This document shows, in pieces, positions 27,300-37,477 of a stretch of 64,000 nucleotides of DNA (positions are counted from its first letter, which is position 1; every line of letters starts with the position of its first letter). The notes beneath the pieces are model-generated. The model was given only the letters and a program-made list of their open reading frames with translations. It was not told where the DNA came from and ran no database searches. This DNA is from Paraburkholderia bonniea (GTDB taxonomy: Bacteria > Pseudomonadota > Gammaproteobacteria > Burkholderiales > Burkholderiaceae): assembly GCF_009455625.1 (NCBI RefSeq), contig NZ_QPEQ01000001.1:434001-498000 (forward strand), written 5' to 3'. The translations under genes and the position numbers were made by a program.

Positions 27300-28721
27300 A
27301 TGAACGCCGTAGCTCAATCTACTCAAGATGCAAAAGATTTCGTCGTTGCCGATATGGCGCTGGCTGCGTGGGGTCGTAAAGAACTCAACATCGCCGAAAC
27401 CGAAATGCCGGGCCTCGTGCAGGTGCGTGACGAATACAAAGCACAACAGCCGCTGAAAGGCGCACGCATTGCCGGCTCGTTGCACATGACGATCCAGACC
27501 GGCGTGCTGATCGAAACACTCAAGGCATTGGGCGCTGACGTGCGTTGGGCCTCATGCAACATCTTCTCGACTCAGGATCACGCCGCCGCCGCCATCGCGC
27601 ACAGCGGCACACCGGTCTTTGCCTTCAAGGGCGAGTCGCTGGACGAATACTGGGAGTTCTCCCACCGCATTTTCGAATGGCCGAACGGCGAGTTCGCCAA
27701 CATGATTCTCGATGACGGCGGCGATGCCACGTTATTGCTGATCCTCGGTGCCAAGGCTGAAAAAGACCGCTCGGTGCTGGCCAAACCCACCAACGAAGAA
27801 GAAGTCGCGCTGTATCAATCCATCGCGCGCCATCTGGACGCTGACCCAGTGTGGTATTCGACCCGCCTGAAGCACATCAAGGGCGTCACCGAAGAAACCA
27901 CTACAGGCGTGCACCGTCTGTACCAGATGGAAAAAGACGGCCGTCTGCCGTTCCCGGCATTCAACGTGAATGATTCGGTTACCAAATCAAAGTTCGACAA
28001 TCTGTATGGCTGTCGCGAGTCGCTGGTAGATGGCATCAAACGTGCCACTGACGTGATGATCGCGGGCAAGATCGCGGTGGTCGCAGGCTATGGCGATGTG
28101 GGCAAGGGCTGCGCGCAATCACTGCGGGGCCTCGGCGCGACGGTGTGGGTCACGGAGATCGACCCGATTTGCGCGCTGCAGGCAGCGATGGAAGGCTATC
28201 GCGTGGTGACGATGGAATACGCGGCGGACAAGGCCGATATCTTCGTCACTGCCACCGGCAACTTCCACGTGATCGGCCACGATCACATGAAAGCGATGCG
28301 TCACAACGCGATCGTGTGCAACATCGGCCACTTCGATTCCGAAATCGACATCGCTTCGACCCGCCAGTACGAGTGGGAAAACATCAAGCCGCAAGTCGAT
28401 CACATCATCTTCCCGGATGGCAAGCGCGTGATTCTGCTGGCCGAAGGCCGCCTGGTGAACCTGGGTTGCGCGACGGGCCATCCGTCGTTCGTGATGTCGA
28501 ATTCGTTCACCAACCAGACGCTCGCGCAAATCGAGTTGTTCACGCGTGGCAACCAGTACGAAAACAAGGTGTATGTGCTGCCTAAGCAACTGGACGAGAA
28601 GGTGGCGCGCCTGCATCTGGCACGCATCGGCGCGAACCTGACGGTGCTGTCCGACGAACAGGCTGGCTACATCGGCGTGGACCGCAATGGTCCGTTCAAG
28701 CCAGAGCACTATCGTTATTAA
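27300..28721 (+). CDS. ahcY: Adenosylhomocysteinase (SAH hydrolase)
   Basis: Cleaves S-adenosylhomocysteine to homocysteine and adenosine, recycling the inhibitor left by methylation reactions. The ATG at 27300 is chosen over an adjacent GTG because AAGGAGG lies five bases before it. The product is 473 residues. Family stretches seen: [30 protein letters not shown], the NAD-binding [13 protein letters not shown] and [23 protein letters not shown], ending PEHYRY. The SAH riboswitch upstream controls it, and metF follows two genes later. Confidence 0.98.
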   Translation: MNAVAQSTQDAKDFVVADMALAAWGRKELNIAETEMPGLVQVRDEYKAQQPLKGARIAGSLHMTIQTGVLIETLKALGADVRWASCNIFSTQDHAAAAIAHSGTPVFAFKGESLDEYWEFSHRIFEWPNGEFANMILDDGGDATLLLILGAKAEKDRSVLAKPTNEEEVALYQSIARHLDADPVWYSTRLKHIKGVTEETTTGVHRLYQMEKDGRLPFPAFNVNDSVTKSKFDNLYGCRESLVDGIKRATDVMIAGKIAVVAGYGDVGKGCAQSLRGLGATVWVTEIDPICALQAAMEGYRVVTMEYAADKADIFVTATGNFHVIGHDHMKAMRHNAIVCNIGHFDSEIDIASTRQYEWENIKPQVDHIIFPDGKRVILLAEGRLVNLGCATGHPSFVMSNSFTNQTLAQIELFTRGNQYENKVYVLPKQLDEKVARLHLARIGANLTVLSDEQAGYIGVDRNGPFKPEHYRY

Positions 28722-28748
28722 GCGTTGCGCGCTACGCGATGACATGAG

Positions 28749-28799
28749 CCGTGGGCTGCGCGGGGGATCTGTTTTCAGATACGTCCGCGCAGCCCACGG
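28749..28799. terminator. Long GC hairpin after ahcY, no T tract
   Basis: Perfect 15-bp arms (28749-28763 and 28785-28799) enclose an inner 5-bp stem with a TTTT loop (28767-28780). It starts 28 bp after the ahcY stop. There is no T run, so it may be a processing or stability hairpin, or a weak terminator, rather than a classic one. Confidence 0.55.
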
Positions 28800-28847
28800 T
28801 GGCGTTCTGGGTTCAAGCCGAACCTTCATTCCATGGGGATTTACATA

Positions 28848-29201
28848 ATGGTTATCGTGCTGGGCTGGCTGCTTAACGCCGTGGCATTGCTGGCGATCAC
28901 GCATATCGTGCCGTCAATCCACATTCGCAACTTTGGCACCGCGGTGCTTGTCGCTATCGTGCTGGGGCTGATTAATACCGCGATCCGGCCGGTATTGTTT
29001 GCCTTGGAATTTCCGGTCACCTTGCTGACGCTCGGGCTCTTCGTTCTGGTCGTAAATGCGCTGTGCTTCTGGCTGTGTGCTTCGCTGCTGAAGGGTTTCG
29101 AAGTCTCAGGGTTCTGGTCTGCGTTCTTCGGCTCGCTGCTATTTAGCTTTGTTTCGTGGGTGCTGAGTGCGCTGATTCTTGGCGACCGCACGTTGAACTG
29201 A
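28848..29201 (+). CDS. Phage-holin-family (YvlD-like) membrane protein
   Basis: Small integral membrane protein of 117 residues with four hydrophobic helices and the conserved core LVAIVLGLINTAIRPVL and ALCFWLCASLLKGF, typical of the chromosomal phage-holin-4/DUF360-like family. These are not phage genes; their function is unknown. The start at 28848 (MVIVLGWLLNAV) follows GGGGAT; an ATG five codons upstream is also possible. It lies between ahcY and metF, a conserved arrangement in Burkholderiaceae. Confidence 0.9.
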   Translation: MVIVLGWLLNAVALLAITHIVPSIHIRNFGTAVLVAIVLGLINTAIRPVLFALEFPVTLLTLGLFVLVVNALCFWLCASLLKGFEVSGFWSAFFGSLLFSFVSWVLSALILGDRTLN

Positions 29202-29232
29202 TACCGGCGGCTTCTTTTTGGCTCACTGACTC

Positions 29233-30075
29233 ATGAATCCGATCGAACTTTCATTCGAATTTTTCCCACCGAAAACCCAGGAAGGCGTGGAAAAGCTGCG
29301 TGCCACGCGCGCACAACTTGCCCGCCTGAAGCCGAAATTTGTTTCGGTCACCTTTGGTGCTGGTGGCTCGACCCAACAGGGCACACTCGATGCAGTGGTC
29401 GAAATGACGCAAGAGGGCCTGCAGGCGGCCCCTCACCTGTCATGCATCGGTTCTTCCAAAGAGAGCCTGCGCGCCATTCTCAACGAGTACCGCACGCATG
29501 GCATCCGGCATATCGTCGCGCTGCGTGGTGATTTGCCCTCCGGCATGGGCGAGGTGGGCGAGCTGCGTTACGCGTCCGAGCTGGTGAGTTTTATACGTGC
29601 CGAATTTGGCGACTGGTTCTGGATCGAGGTCGCTGGTTATCCGGAATATCACCCTCAGGCACGCTCCCCCCGCGATGACATGCAGAACTTCGTGCGCAAG
29701 GTGAAGGCGGGGGCGAATTCGGTTATCACGCAGTATTTTTTCAACGCGGATGCGTACTTCCGTTTTGTCGATGACGCTCGCAAGCTGGGCGTCGAGGTGC
29801 CGATCGTGCCTGGCATCATGCCGATCACCAATTTCTCGCAACTGATGCGTTTCTCGGAGATGTGCGGCGCGGAAGTGCCGCGCTGGGTTGCGCGCCGGCT
29901 GGAGGGGTTTGGTGACGACCGCGAAGCGATTCGCGCGTTTGGCCTTGATGTGGTGACAGGCCTGTGCCAGCGGCTCATCGACGCGCGGGTGCCGGGTCTG
30001 CATTTCTACACGCTGAATGGCGCGGCGGCGACCCGGACGATTTGCGAGCGTCTTGGTGTGACGCTTGCGGCTTGA
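29233..30075 (+). CDS. metF: 5,10-methylenetetrahydrofolate reductase
   Basis: FAD enzyme that reduces 5,10-methylene-THF to 5-methyl-THF, the methyl donor for methionine synthesis. The 280-residue product shows ELSFEFFPPKTQEG at the start, VSVTFGAGGSTQQGT, RGDLPSG, FWIEVAGYPEYHPQA and QYFFNADAYFRFVD, and has the standard bacterial length. Next to ahcY it completes a methyl-cycle cluster. Confidence 0.97.
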   Translation: MNPIELSFEFFPPKTQEGVEKLRATRAQLARLKPKFVSVTFGAGGSTQQGTLDAVVEMTQEGLQAAPHLSCIGSSKESLRAILNEYRTHGIRHIVALRGDLPSGMGEVGELRYASELVSFIRAEFGDWFWIEVAGYPEYHPQARSPRDDMQNFVRKVKAGANSVITQYFFNADAYFRFVDDARKLGVEVPIVPGIMPITNFSQLMRFSEMCGAEVPRWVARRLEGFGDDREAIRAFGLDVVTGLCQRLIDARVPGLHFYTLNGAAATRTICERLGVTLAA

Positions 30076-30338
30076 TGGACGATATGCGTTAGCGCCAGGT
30101 GAGCGTGCCTCTGGCGTACTCATCGGCGCTCTCATCACCCGGTGTGGCGGGCTGCCCACCGCTGCATCTGAAGCTGAATCAGGCAAAGGCAGAAAAAACA
30201 GAACACGACGCTGGCGCGTCGCCGCGCTGATGGCCGGGACAGTCTGCAATACGGAATTTCGTCTGCTTGTTGCGCTGGAGCAAGCTCAAGTAATATCGCG
30301 CTACGCTGGCGTCAGCCAGTCTGAATAAAGGGGGAAAC

Positions 30339-31964
30339 ATGAAACAAAATAATAGGTTGCGCACCATCAGAAGCACCGCATTGGGTGCACTTGCAGCATC
30401 GTTGCTTAGTGTCAGCCTGGCTCAGGCGCAGATTCCCAACAAGACACTGGTTTATTGTTCCGAAGGCAGTCCTGCTGGTTTTGATCCGGCGCAATACACA
30501 ACCAGTACTGATTTCACCGCGAATACTTTCACCGTCTATAACCGCCTGGTTGAGTTCGAGCGCGGCGGCACCAAGGTCGAACCCGGTCTGGCAGAGAAAT
30601 GGGATATTTCGGCCGACGGTAAGACCTACACCTTCCATCTACGCCACGGCGTCAAGTTTCAAACCACCTCATTTTTCAAGCCTGCGCGCGAATTCACCGC
30701 TGACGACGTGATCTTCACGTTCCAGCGCATGCTGGACAGCAACCAGCCGTTTCGCAAGGCCTATCCGGTGCAGTTCCCGTATTTCACCGATATGGGCCTC
30801 GACAAGCTGATTACCAAAGTCGAAAAAACTGATCCGTATACCGTCGTATTCACGCTCAAAGAAGTCAACGCACCGTTTATCCAGAATCTGGCCATGGAAT
30901 ACGCGTCGATTCTTTCGGCTGAATATGCCGATCAATTACTGAAAGCGGGCAAGGCCGCCGATATCAACCAGAAACCGGTAGGCACCGGGCCGTTTATCTT
31001 CCGCAGCTATACGAAGGACGCGACGATTCGTTTCGATGGCAATCCCGAGTACTGGAAGCCAGGTGCGGTCAAGCTGTCGAAGCTGATCTTCTCGATCACG
31101 CCTGATCCTGGCGTGCGCGTGCAAAAACTCAAACGCGACGAATGCCAGGTGATGAGCTATCCGCGTCCGGCCGATATCGCACCGTTGAAGGCGGACGCCA
31201 AAATTGCGATGCCGTCGCAGCCAGGCTTTAACCTGGGCTATCTGTCATACAACGTGACACACAAGCCGGTGGACAAGCTTGAAGTGCGTCAGGCGCTCGA
31301 TATGGCGATCAACAAGAAGGCCATTATTGATTCGGTCTACCAGGGCGCAGGCCAGGCCGCGACGAATCCGATGCCGCCGACCCAGTGGTCTTATGACAAA
31401 AATCTGAAGAGTGCCAGCTACGACCCGGCCAAAGCTAAAGCGCTGCTGGCCAAGGCCGGTTTTCCGAATGGCTTTGATATCTCGCTGTGGGCGATGCCGG
31501 TGCAGCGCGCGTACAACCCCAATGCCCGCCTGATGGCGGAAATGATCCAGGCCGACTGGGCCAAGATCGGTGTGCGGGCGAAGATCGTCACCTATGAATG
31601 GGGTGAGTACATCAAACGGGCTCACGCTGGCGAGGACGACGCCATGCTGATCGGCTGGACCGGCGATAACGGCGATCCGGACAACTGGCTGGGCACGCTG
31701 CTGGGCTGCGACGCGATGAATGGCAACAACTTCTCGAAGTGGTGCCACAAGCCGTTCGATACGCTGGTGCAAAAGGGCCGGGAAACCTCCGATCAGGCGC
31801 AGCGCACGAAGTTTTATATCGAAGCGCAGCAAATCTTCGCCCAGCAACTGCCGTTCTCACCCATCGCGCATTCCACGGTGTATCAGCCGGTCAGCAAAAA
31901 AGTCACTGACATGCGCATCGAGCCGCTTGGCTATGCCCGTTTTGATGGTGTTGGCCTGCAATAG
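30339..31964 (+). CDS. dppA: Periplasmic dipeptide-binding protein DppA
   Basis: Substrate-binding component of a dipeptide ABC importer. The 541-residue product has a signal peptide (MKQNNRLRTIRS, then a hydrophobic core ending SLAQAQ at about residue 30). The mature protein is very close to E. coli DppA, with KTLVYCSEGSPAGFDPAQ, GLAEKWDISADGKTYTFHLR, FNLGYLSYNV, VKRAHAGE-like and GWTGDNGDPDNWLG stretches. The ATG follows AGGGGG. It is first in a dppABCDF series, with about 175 bp before dppB, where differential expression of the binding protein is common. Confidence 0.95.
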   Translation: MKQNNRLRTIRSTALGALAASLLSVSLAQAQIPNKTLVYCSEGSPAGFDPAQYTTSTDFTANTFTVYNRLVEFERGGTKVEPGLAEKWDISADGKTYTFHLRHGVKFQTTSFFKPAREFTADDVIFTFQRMLDSNQPFRKAYPVQFPYFTDMGLDKLITKVEKTDPYTVVFTLKEVNAPFIQNLAMEYASILSAEYADQLLKAGKAADINQKPVGTGPFIFRSYTKDATIRFDGNPEYWKPGAVKLSKLIFSITPDPGVRVQKLKRDECQVMSYPRPADIAPLKADAKIAMPSQPGFNLGYLSYNVTHKPVDKLEVRQALDMAINKKAIIDSVYQGAGQAATNPMPPTQWSYDKNLKSASYDPAKAKALLAKAGFPNGFDISLWAMPVQRAYNPNARLMAEMIQADWAKIGVRAKIVTYEWGEYIKRAHAGEDDAMLIGWTGDNGDPDNWLGTLLGCDAMNGNNFSKWCHKPFDTLVQKGRETSDQAQRTKFYIEAQQIFAQQLPFSPIAHSTVYQPVSKKVTDMRIEPLGYARFDGVGLQ

Positions 31965-32139
31965 CGGCAATAGCTGCAACAGCACGCAAAGCGCATAGCC
32001 GGTTTGCAGCCGTGTCTGCATGCTGCGCTTGCCGCTTCTTTTCGCGGTGCTGAAAAGCACGGCGAAATAGTCCGGCGACCGGGGTCACAAGCTCCCGTCG
32101 CCGGTTGCATTTTTCCTCTTGAGACCATAGGGGCGAGCG

Positions 32140-33150
32140 ATGTTCCGCTTCGTTTTGCGCCGCATTGGCATGGTGATTCCAACCTTCATTGGCATCACGA
32201 TCCTGGCCTTTGCACTGATTCACCTGATTCCTGGCGACCCTATCGAAGTGATGATGGGCGAGCGTGGTGTCGATCCGGCGATGCATGCCGAAGCGATGCG
32301 CCGCCTCGGGCTCGACGAGCCTTTGCCGATGCAATACCTGCATTACGTTGGTCACGCGTTGCGCGGCAATCTGGGCGTGTCGATCATCACCAACACCACG
32401 GTGATGGAAGAGTTTCTCGCACGTTTTCCCGCCACGGTTGAGCTGTCGCTCTGCGCGATGCTGTTCGCGCTGCTGCTCGGCGTGCCAGCCGGGGTGTTCG
32501 CCGCGTTGCGGCGTGGCACGGCGGTCGATCATGGCGTGATGGGCACCGCGCTCACGGGTTATTCGATGCCGATTTTCTGGTGGGGGCTGATTCTCATCAT
32601 GGTGTTTTCCGCGAAGCTGGGCTGGACTCCGGTGTCCGGGCGCATCGCGGTTGAATACGATCTTGAGCACACCACGGGCTTCATGCTGATTGATGCGTTG
32701 CTGTCTGGTGAAGAAGGTGCGTTTCGTTCGGCGCTGAGCCATCTGATCTTGCCCGCGATTGTGCTGGGGACGATTCCATTAGCGGTGGTGGCGCGCATGA
32801 CGCGCTCAGCCATGCTCGAAGTGCTGCGCGAGGACTACATCCGCACGGCGCGCGCCAAAGGTTTGTCTCCGGCGCGCGTGATCGTCGTGCATGGGTTGCG
32901 CAATGCGCTGATTCCCGTCGTGACCGTGATTGGCCTGCAAGTCGGCACGCTGCTCGCGGGCGCGGTGCTGACCGAAACCTTGTTCTCCTGGCCGGGCATC
33001 GGCAAATGGCTGATCGACGCGATTGGCCGGCGCGATTATCCGGTGGTGCAGGGCGGCATTCTGATGATCGCCACGCTGGTCATCGTCGTGAATCTGGTCG
33101 TTGATTTGCTGTATGGCGTGCTGAACCCACGCATCCGGCATACGAGGTAA
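32140..33150 (+). CDS. dppB: Dipeptide ABC transporter permease DppB
   Basis: Inner-membrane permease of 336 residues with six hydrophobic segments. It has the N-terminal motif MFRFVLRRIGMVIPTFIGIT and the EAA loop region DYIRTARAKGLSPARVIVVH (about residues 229-248), which contacts the ATPases. It ends RIRHTR. It pairs with DppC to form the channel. Confidence 0.95.
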   Translation: MFRFVLRRIGMVIPTFIGITILAFALIHLIPGDPIEVMMGERGVDPAMHAEAMRRLGLDEPLPMQYLHYVGHALRGNLGVSIITNTTVMEEFLARFPATVELSLCAMLFALLLGVPAGVFAALRRGTAVDHGVMGTALTGYSMPIFWWGLILIMVFSAKLGWTPVSGRIAVEYDLEHTTGFMLIDALLSGEEGAFRSALSHLILPAIVLGTIPLAVVARMTRSAMLEVLREDYIRTARAKGLSPARVIVVHGLRNALIPVVTVIGLQVGTLLAGAVLTETLFSWPGIGKWLIDAIGRRDYPVVQGGILMIATLVIVVNLVVDLLYGVLNPRIRHTR

Positions 33151-33216
33151 GCCGATGACTCTCTTCTTTCCGTTGATTCCGTTGATTCTGGCTGGCCGCT
33201 TGAGGGAGGGCCGCGC

Positions 33217-34137
33217 ATGAGCTCCGAGATCCAAAGTCCAGTGCCTCAGGTGCCGGTTGCGAGCAGTGCTGGTGGGCTGGCGCTGCGCGAATTCTGGACG
33301 AATTTTTCGCGTAACCGAGGGGCTGTCGGCGCGGGGCTGGTCGTGCTGTTGCTGATCCTGGTTGCGTTGAGCGCACCGCTGATCGCCCCACATAGCCCGA
33401 TTGAGCAGTACCGCGATTTCGTCAAGATTCCGCCCGCCTGGCTTGATGGCGGTAATTGGCAGTTCATTCTTGGCACCGACGAAGCGGGCCGCGACATTCT
33501 TTCTCGTCTGATGTACGGCGCACGGCTGTCGTTCTGGATTGGCTTTGTCTCGGTGGTGCTGGCGCTGTTGCCCGGCATCGTGCTGGGCCTGATTGCTGCA
33601 TTTTTCGAGCGCTGGGCGGACACACCGATCATGCGCGTGATGGATGTGCTGCTGGCGTTGCCTTCGCTGTTGCTGGCGGTGGCGGTGGTGGCGATTATCG
33701 GCCCTGGTTTGATGAACACGATGTTCGCCATTGCGATCGTCGCGCTGCCGGGTTATGTCAGGCTCACCCGCGCTTCCGCGCTGGGCGAGCTGCAAAAAGA
33801 GTACGTGATGGCTTCGCGCGTGGCGGGCGCGGGCACGCTGCGGCTGATGTTTTCGCAGGTGCTGCCCAACTGCACCGCGCCGCTGATCGTGCAGGCGACT
33901 CTTGGGTTTTCGTCGGCGATTCTCGATGCTGCGGCGCTAGGTTTTCTCGGCCTTGGTGTGCAGCCGCCTTCGGCTGAGTGGGGAGCGATGCTCGCATCGG
34001 CGCGTGATTACATCGACAGCGCCTGGTGGATCGTCACCATGCCGGGCCTTTCGATCCTGATCTCGGTGCTGGCGATCAACCTGCTCGGTGATGGGTTGCG
34101 TGATGCATTGGACCCCAAACTAAAACGGATGGCCTGA
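33217..34137 (+). CDS. dppC: Dipeptide ABC transporter permease DppC
   Basis: Second permease, 306 residues. The N-terminal region ([19 protein letters not shown]) precedes the first membrane helix, followed by [23 protein letters not shown] and an EAA-type loop with [20 protein letters not shown]. It ends [11 protein letters not shown]. It has a good ribosome site (GGGAGGG) upstream and ends one base before the dppD start. Confidence 0.95.
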   Translation: MSSEIQSPVPQVPVASSAGGLALREFWTNFSRNRGAVGAGLVVLLLILVALSAPLIAPHSPIEQYRDFVKIPPAWLDGGNWQFILGTDEAGRDILSRLMYGARLSFWIGFVSVVLALLPGIVLGLIAAFFERWADTPIMRVMDVLLALPSLLLAVAVVAIIGPGLMNTMFAIAIVALPGYVRLTRASALGELQKEYVMASRVAGAGTLRLMFSQVLPNCTAPLIVQATLGFSSAILDAAALGFLGLGVQPPSAEWGAMLASARDYIDSAWWIVTMPGLSILISVLAINLLGDGLRDALDPKLKRMA

Positions 34138-34138
34138 C

Positions 34139-35140
34139 ATGAGCAATTTATTGACCATCCGTAATCTGGCGGTGAACTTCGATGGCCTGCCTGCGGTTGA
34201 CCGTCTCAACCTGGAGGTCGCCCCTGGCGAAGTGGTCGGCGTGGTGGGCGAATCGGGCTCGGGCAAGAGCGTGACGATGATGGCGCTGATGGGCCTGATC
34301 GACGCGCCAGGCAAGGTCAGCGCGGATGAGATCACGTTTAACGGCCAGAACTTGCTAAAGGCCTCTGCCAAGGCGCGTCGCAAGGTCATTGGCAAAGACA
34401 TTGCGATGGTGTTCCAGGACGCGTTGAGCAGCCTGAACCCAAGCTACACGGTGGGCTATCAGATCAAGGAAGTGCTAAAGCTGCATGAGGGCTTGCGCGG
34501 CGACGCGCTGCAACGGCGCACGCTGGAGCTGCTCGATCAGGTTGGCATTCCCGATGCGAAAAACCGGATCGCCTCATTTCCGCATCAGATGTCGGGCGGC
34601 ATGAACCAGCGCGTGATGATTGCGATGGCGGTGGCCTGCAATCCCCGGCTGCTGATCGCAGACGAGCCGACCACGGCACTCGATGTGACGATCCAGGCGC
34701 AGATCATGGAGTTGCTGGTGACGCTGCAAAAAGAGCACGGCATGGCGCTGGTGCTGATCTCGCATGATCTGGCGGTGGTGTCGGAAGTCGCGCAGCGCGT
34801 GGCGGTGATGTATGCCGGCGAAGTGATCGAAATCAACCGGGTGCCAGCGATTTTCGCTGCGCCACATCATCCGTATACCGAAGCCCTGCTAGCCGCGATT
34901 CCAGAGCACAACGCCGGGGCGAAACGGCTGTCGGCGTTGCCGGGGATGGTGCCCGGGCGCGATGACCGCCCCGCTGGCTGCCTGTTTGCGCCGCGCTGCA
35001 AGTATCGGGTGGATGACTGCCTGAAGGCGCGGCCCGCGCTAGAGGCTGTGCCGTTCCACGATGAAGCGGCGCTCGCGCGTTGCATTAAACCGCTGAACCT
35101 GCACGGCGACGCAAATCTTTATGGCGGAGGCCCACGATGA
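34139..35140 (+). CDS. dppD: Dipeptide ABC transporter ATP-binding protein DppD
   Basis: Cytoplasmic ATPase of 333 residues. It has Walker [17 protein letters not shown] (about residue 37), a signature [16 protein letters not shown], and Walker [14 protein letters not shown]. The C-terminal oligopeptide-transporter domain carries the Cys motif [15 protein letters not shown]. It overlaps dppF by 4 bp (ATGA), implying coupled synthesis of the two ATPases. Confidence 0.96.
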   Translation: MSNLLTIRNLAVNFDGLPAVDRLNLEVAPGEVVGVVGESGSGKSVTMMALMGLIDAPGKVSADEITFNGQNLLKASAKARRKVIGKDIAMVFQDALSSLNPSYTVGYQIKEVLKLHEGLRGDALQRRTLELLDQVGIPDAKNRIASFPHQMSGGMNQRVMIAMAVACNPRLLIADEPTTALDVTIQAQIMELLVTLQKEHGMALVLISHDLAVVSEVAQRVAVMYAGEVIEINRVPAIFAAPHHPYTEALLAAIPEHNAGAKRLSALPGMVPGRDDRPAGCLFAPRCKYRVDDCLKARPALEAVPFHDEAALARCIKPLNLHGDANLYGGGPR

Positions 35141-36156
35141 GCGCAGTCTTCGAACCTCGGCGCGACACGCCCCCGGGTGCTGCTCCTGTGCTGATCGCTG
35201 AGCAGTTGGTCAAACATTACCCGGTGCGGCGTGGCCTCTTTGCACACGGCGCGGTGAAGGCGTTGAATGGCGTGTCGTTTTCGCTGGCATCCGGCAAGAC
35301 GCTCGCCGTGGTGGGCGAATCCGGTTGCGGCAAATCCACGCTGGCGCGCCAACTGACGATGATCGAAACGCCCACGGCGGGCCGCTTGCTGATCGACGGC
35401 GACGACGTGGCGGGAGCCAGCAAAGCGCAAATTGCAGCGCTACGCCGCCGGGTGCAAATGGTGTTTCAAAACCCGTTTGCTTCGCTGAACCCACGCAAGA
35501 CCGTCGAGCAGACACTGGCGGAACCGCTGGCCATCAACACTGACGCGAGTGCTAGCGAGCGCAGCGAACGGATCGCGCTGATGATGCGCACGGTAGGGCT
35601 GCGGCCCGAGCACGCCAAACGTTATCCGCATATGTTTTCGGGCGGCCAGCGGCAGCGCGTGGCGATTGCCCGGGCGATGATTCTTGAGCCACAGATTGTT
35701 GTCGCGGACGAACCGGTATCGGCGCTCGATGTGTCGATCCAGGCGCAGATTCTGAATTTGTTCATGGATCTGCAAGAGCAGTTCAAAACCAGCTATGTGT
35801 TCATTTCGCACAATTTGTCGGTGGTGGAGCACATCGCCGATGACGTGATGGTGATGTACTTCGGCAGCGTGGTGGAGCTGGGCGAGCGCCAGACGATCTT
35901 CGCCCGGCCACGTCATCCGTACACCCGGGCGCTGATGTCGGCCACACCGTCGATTTTCGAAGCGGACCGGCGCATTCAGATTCGTTTGCAGGGCGAGTTG
36001 CCGTCGCCGCTGAATCCGCCTTCGGGCTGCACTTTTCATCAACGCTGCCCGTATGCGGTTGAGCGTTGCCGTAGTGAAGAGCCGCATTTGCGTGCGGTGG
36101 ATGGCCGCCAGGTAGCGTGCCATCGTGCAGAGGAGGTGGGGGAGCGGGATGCCTGA
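35137..36156 (+). CDS. dppF: Dipeptide ABC transporter ATP-binding protein DppF
   Basis: Second ATPase, 339 residues: Walker [17 protein letters not shown], signature [16 protein letters not shown], Walker [19 protein letters not shown], and C-terminal [14 protein letters not shown], typical of the partner of DppD. It starts within the dppD stop and is the last dpp gene. The next gene follows closely on the same strand after a hexanucleotide repeat. Confidence 0.96.
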   Translation: MSAVFEPRRDTPPGAAPVLIAEQLVKHYPVRRGLFAHGAVKALNGVSFSLASGKTLAVVGESGCGKSTLARQLTMIETPTAGRLLIDGDDVAGASKAQIAALRRRVQMVFQNPFASLNPRKTVEQTLAEPLAINTDASASERSERIALMMRTVGLRPEHAKRYPHMFSGGQRQRVAIARAMILEPQIVVADEPVSALDVSIQAQILNLFMDLQEQFKTSYVFISHNLSVVEHIADDVMVMYFGSVVELGERQTIFARPRHPYTRALMSATPSIFEADRRIQIRLQGELPSPLNPPSGCTFHQRCPYAVERCRSEEPHLRAVDGRQVACHRAEEVGERDA

Positions 36157-36217
36157 AATATGGGCGGCGCGATTTCGTGCGTGCCGCCCGCGTTGGGATG
36201 GCACAGAGGCGGGGGCT

Positions 36218-36301
36218 AGTGCCAATGGCAGTGCCAGTGCCAGTGCCAGTGCCAGTGCCAATGCCAGTGCCAATGCCAGTGCCAATGCCAGTGCCAATGG
36301 C
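36218..36301. repeat. Hexanucleotide tandem repeat, 14 units of (A/G)-type AGTGCC
   Basis: Fourteen contiguous 6-bp units, mostly AGTGCC alternating with AATGCC (AATGGC at units 2 and 14). If translated in the frame of the downstream gene they give an Ala-Ser/Ala-Asn run. They lie between the dppF stop and the more likely start of the TraB/GumN-type gene (36335). The unit length of six preserves frame. Confidence 0.97.
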
Positions 36302-36334
36302 ATGCATGGCCTGGCTGCCCAAAGGTGCAGGCCG

Positions 36335-37477
36335 ATGCGCTCGGCGCTGCGGCGCAGATACCGGCCGTGGTGGCCCGTGGCGCTGGGCGTGCTGATGCTG
36401 CAACTGCCCGCTCAACTGCCTGCTTACGCCGATTCCACCGCCGCCGCGCTCAATGCCCGCGCGACGCCGGGCAGAGCCGCAGGCGCAGCGGTTGTCAGGC
36501 AGGCCGTGGCTACTGCCTCCAACTCCCGTGTTGTTGTGCCCGCCTCGCTTCCCGTCACACCAGTGCCGCGTGCGACGCTGCCAGGTTTTCATTCCCCGCC
36601 CGCTAATCCTGCTACGACCGCGAGCGGCACCGTCCGGGTGCAACCTGCCCGCATGCCGTTTTATGTCGCTACCCGCGGCACGACCACGCTCTACTTGCTG
36701 GGCACGCTGCACGCGGCTGCCCCGACTGATTACCTGCCCAACCAGATTTTTCGCCGCCCGATTCTCGGGGCGCTCTCTGCGTCACGCACGCTGGCGCTGG
36801 AGTTATCACCGGATGATTTGCTGGTCTCCCAGGACGATGTGTCGAAGTACGGCGTTTGTCCTCGTGACTGCCTGCCGGGGCTTTTGCCTGAGCCACTCTG
36901 GCGCAGGTTGTCGGCCCGTTTGCGGGGCAATCCGGCGGCGCTCGATGCGATTCGCCGGATGCGGCCGTGGCTCGCCGCGCTGGTGGTTGAAACCTATGAT
37001 TCGCTGAGTGCAGGCTTGCAAACCGAATACGGCACGGAAGCCCAGTTGCAGAACGTCTATCTGGCTACGCGCGGCAAGATTGTCGGGCTGGAAACGCTGG
37101 CGGAGCAGATGCGCGCTTTCACCGGTTTGACCTTGGCGCAGCAGCGCGAAATGCTGGCACAGGATCTGGTGCAGACGCCTGCGGCCAACGTGGCTGATGT
37201 AAAGACCTTGCATCGGCTATGGCGAGTGGGCGACGCCGACGCCATTGCCGCATGGGAAGCCGCGAAGTCGGAGCAACTGGCGCGCACCCCGGCGCTGGCA
37301 GCCGCCATTAACCGCAAGATCGTGTTTGAACGCAACCGCCGTTTCGTGACGCGCATGCTGCTGCTCGCCGGGCCGGACAAGCCTGTGTTCGTGGCGATAG
37401 GCGCGCTGCATCTGGGCGGGCGCAAAGGCGTGCTGCAACTGCTGCGCCAGCGGGGGTTTGTGGTGGAGGCTGGGTGA
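36335..37477 (+). CDS. TraB/GumN family protein
   Basis: Product of 380 residues from the ATG at 36335, which places a signal sequence at the N-terminus (basic MRSALRRRYRP, then PVALGVLMLQLPAQLPAYA). An ATG at 36149, with a good ribosome site, would add 62 residues that include the Ala-Ser/Asn repeat and bury the signal sequence, so I prefer the shorter form. The TraB/GumN hallmarks are both present: LLGTLHAAAP near residue 115 and FVAIGALHLGGRKGVLQLL near the end. Members are putative membrane-associated or periplasmic hydrolases; substrate unknown. The last 99 bases are repeated three more times downstream. Confidence 0.85.
   Translation: MRSALRRRYRPWWPVALGVLMLQLPAQLPAYADSTAAALNARATPGRAAGAAVVRQAVATASNSRVVVPASLPVTPVPRATLPGFHSPPANPATTASGTVRVQPARMPFYVATRGTTTLYLLGTLHAAAPTDYLPNQIFRRPILGALSASRTLALELSPDDLLVSQDDVSKYGVCPRDCLPGLLPEPLWRRLSARLRGNPAALDAIRRMRPWLAALVVETYDSLSAGLQTEYGTEAQLQNVYLATRGKIVGLETLAEQMRAFTGLTLAQQREMLAQDLVQTPAANVADVKTLHRLWRVGDADAIAAWEAAKSEQLARTPALAAAINRKIVFERNRRFVTRMLLLAGPDKPVFVAIGALHLGGRKGVLQLLRQRGFVVEAG

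Noticed and set aside
28848..29201. Prophage remnant (holin)
   Set aside because: The phage-holin-4 family is chromosomal and commonly found between ahcY and metF; no other phage genes are present.
30267..30296. Sigma-70 promoter for dppA (TTGTTG, 18 bp, TAATAT)
   Set aside because: The -35 matches only three of six consensus bases; plausible but too weak to list as a feature.
35440..36303. Minus-strand frame rich in Leu-Ala repeats
   Set aside because: Antisense translation of the hexamer repeat and dppF; no independent signal.
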